Shown here: positions 16,107-16,445 of the stretch, in pieces
How the letters are laid out: every line of letters starts with the position of its first letter
Numbering within the stretch: position 1 is the first letter of the stretch
Assembly: GCA_002401565.1 (NCBI GenBank)
Contig: NVTL01000038.1
Coordinates: 4,957 to 21,401 of the forward strand
Direction of reading: 5' to 3'
Origin: Rhodospirillaceae bacterium
Lineage (GTDB): Bacteria > Pseudomonadota > Alphaproteobacteria > Rhodospirillales > Magnetovibrionaceae
DNA: 16,445 nucleotides
The notes under the pieces: generated by a model
The model's input: the letters and a program-made list of their open reading frames with translations, nothing else
What the model was told of the DNA's origin: nothing
Databases searched by the model: none
Position numbers and translations under genes: made by a program

Positions 16107-16445
16107 TTAATCCTTATTTTTCTTTTGGGCGGCTTCATAAGTGCCATCCCTAAACTGAGCCATTTTTGTGCGAATTTTTTTGGCTTGTTTTGAAGACGGA
16201 TAGATATGCAGATAGCGTTCGTAATAAGACGTGGCTTCGTCGTAGCGTTTCAATTTCACCATGATGTCGCCAAGGTTCAAGTAAACTGCCGACCGTTTGG
16301 CATCCAACTCAACCGTGCGAAAATACCATTTCAGGGCTTGTTTGTTTTTATTTTGCTTATCCAAAACAAAGCCAAGATTGTTGATCAGCGTTGGATTATA
16401 CGGGTTTAAGCGCACGGCTTCTTGCCATTCTTCTTCGGCTTTTTT
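16107..16445 (-). CDS. TPR-repeat protein, C-terminal part (5' end outside window)
   Basis: The frame stays open to the right edge; a GTG at 16415 lies inside a TPR helix and the upstream codons (KKAEEEWQEA) continue the repeat, so it is not the start. About two and a half tetratricopeptide repeats are visible, with the standard pattern of small and aromatic residues: EEEWQEAVRLNPYNP, NLGFVLDKQNKNKQALKWY, and NLGDIMVKLKRYDEATSYYERYLHIYP, followed by a basic tail. TPR domains hold protein partners together; the partner is unknown. The stop lies 5 bp before the alpha-2-macroglobulin start, which implies one transcript and possibly a shared role in envelope maintenance. Confidence 0.88.
   Translation of the reverse strand, partial: KKAEEEWQEAVRLNPYNPTLINNLGFVLDKQNKNKQALKWYFRTVELDAKRSAVYLNLGDIMVKLKRYDEATSYYERYLHIYPSSKQAKKIRTKMAQFRDGTYEAAQKKNKD

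Noticed and set aside
1..16445. Mobile elements, CRISPR arrays, tRNA or rRNA genes, prophage or defence genes
   Set aside because: I saw no transposase, integrase, spaced direct-repeat array or RNA gene pattern; gene packing and style are uniform and housekeeping-like throughout.

Overview
The window looks like ordinary chromosomal sequence from an alphaproteobacterium, perhaps a Rhodospirillales-like marine or aquatic lineage. The basis is a cobalamin gene set in Cob nomenclature combined with CbiD, a CbbY-type phosphatase, an alphaproteobacterial-looking YcgN, and a base composition that looks close to half G+C by eye. The genus cannot be fixed from the sequence alone. Coding density is very high: the largest gene-free stretch is 108 bp, and several neighbours overlap by 4 bp.

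Layout. (1) Positions 1-1073, plus strand: the C-terminal end of a probable exported RcnB/CigR-like protein, then cobM. (2) Positions 1070-3539, minus strand: cbiD, cobK and a LysE/RhtB-family exporter, reading toward cobM and overlapping its stop codon. (3) Positions 3540-3647: a short divergent control region. (4) Positions 3648-8819, plus strand: sco1, cobB, ycgN, a YgjP-like zinc metallopeptidase, yjbQ, a cbbY-like HAD phosphatase and an MBL-fold hydrolase. (5) Positions 8828-16445, minus strand: a TPR protein (N-terminus outside the window), a 1642-residue alpha-2-macroglobulin lipoprotein with an intact thioester, and penicillin-binding protein 1C, apparently one transcription unit.

How the genes fit together. 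cobM (C11 methylation), cbiD (C1 methylation), cobK (precorrin-6 reduction) and cobB (a,c-diamide formation) are four steps of corrin ring synthesis, so the left third is part of a cobalamin locus whose other genes lie elsewhere. Sco1 is a copper chaperone for cytochrome oxidase and seems to be only a positional neighbour. The ycgN-ygjP-yjbQ block holds widely conserved but thinly characterised housekeeping proteins. The TPR-A2M-PbpC block is a known pairing of a periplasmic protease trap with a cell-wall synthase, thought to protect and repair the envelope.

I did not find a clearly new biological system. The most concrete oddity is a perfect 18-bp tandem duplication inside pbpC, which adds six residues just before the glycosyltransferase domain. 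Smaller points are the CbiD route in the cobalamin genes, two hairpin-forming inverted repeats at gene ends, and the partial RcnB/CigR-like gene beside cobM. There are no RNA genes, insertion sequences, CRISPR arrays or phage genes that I can see.
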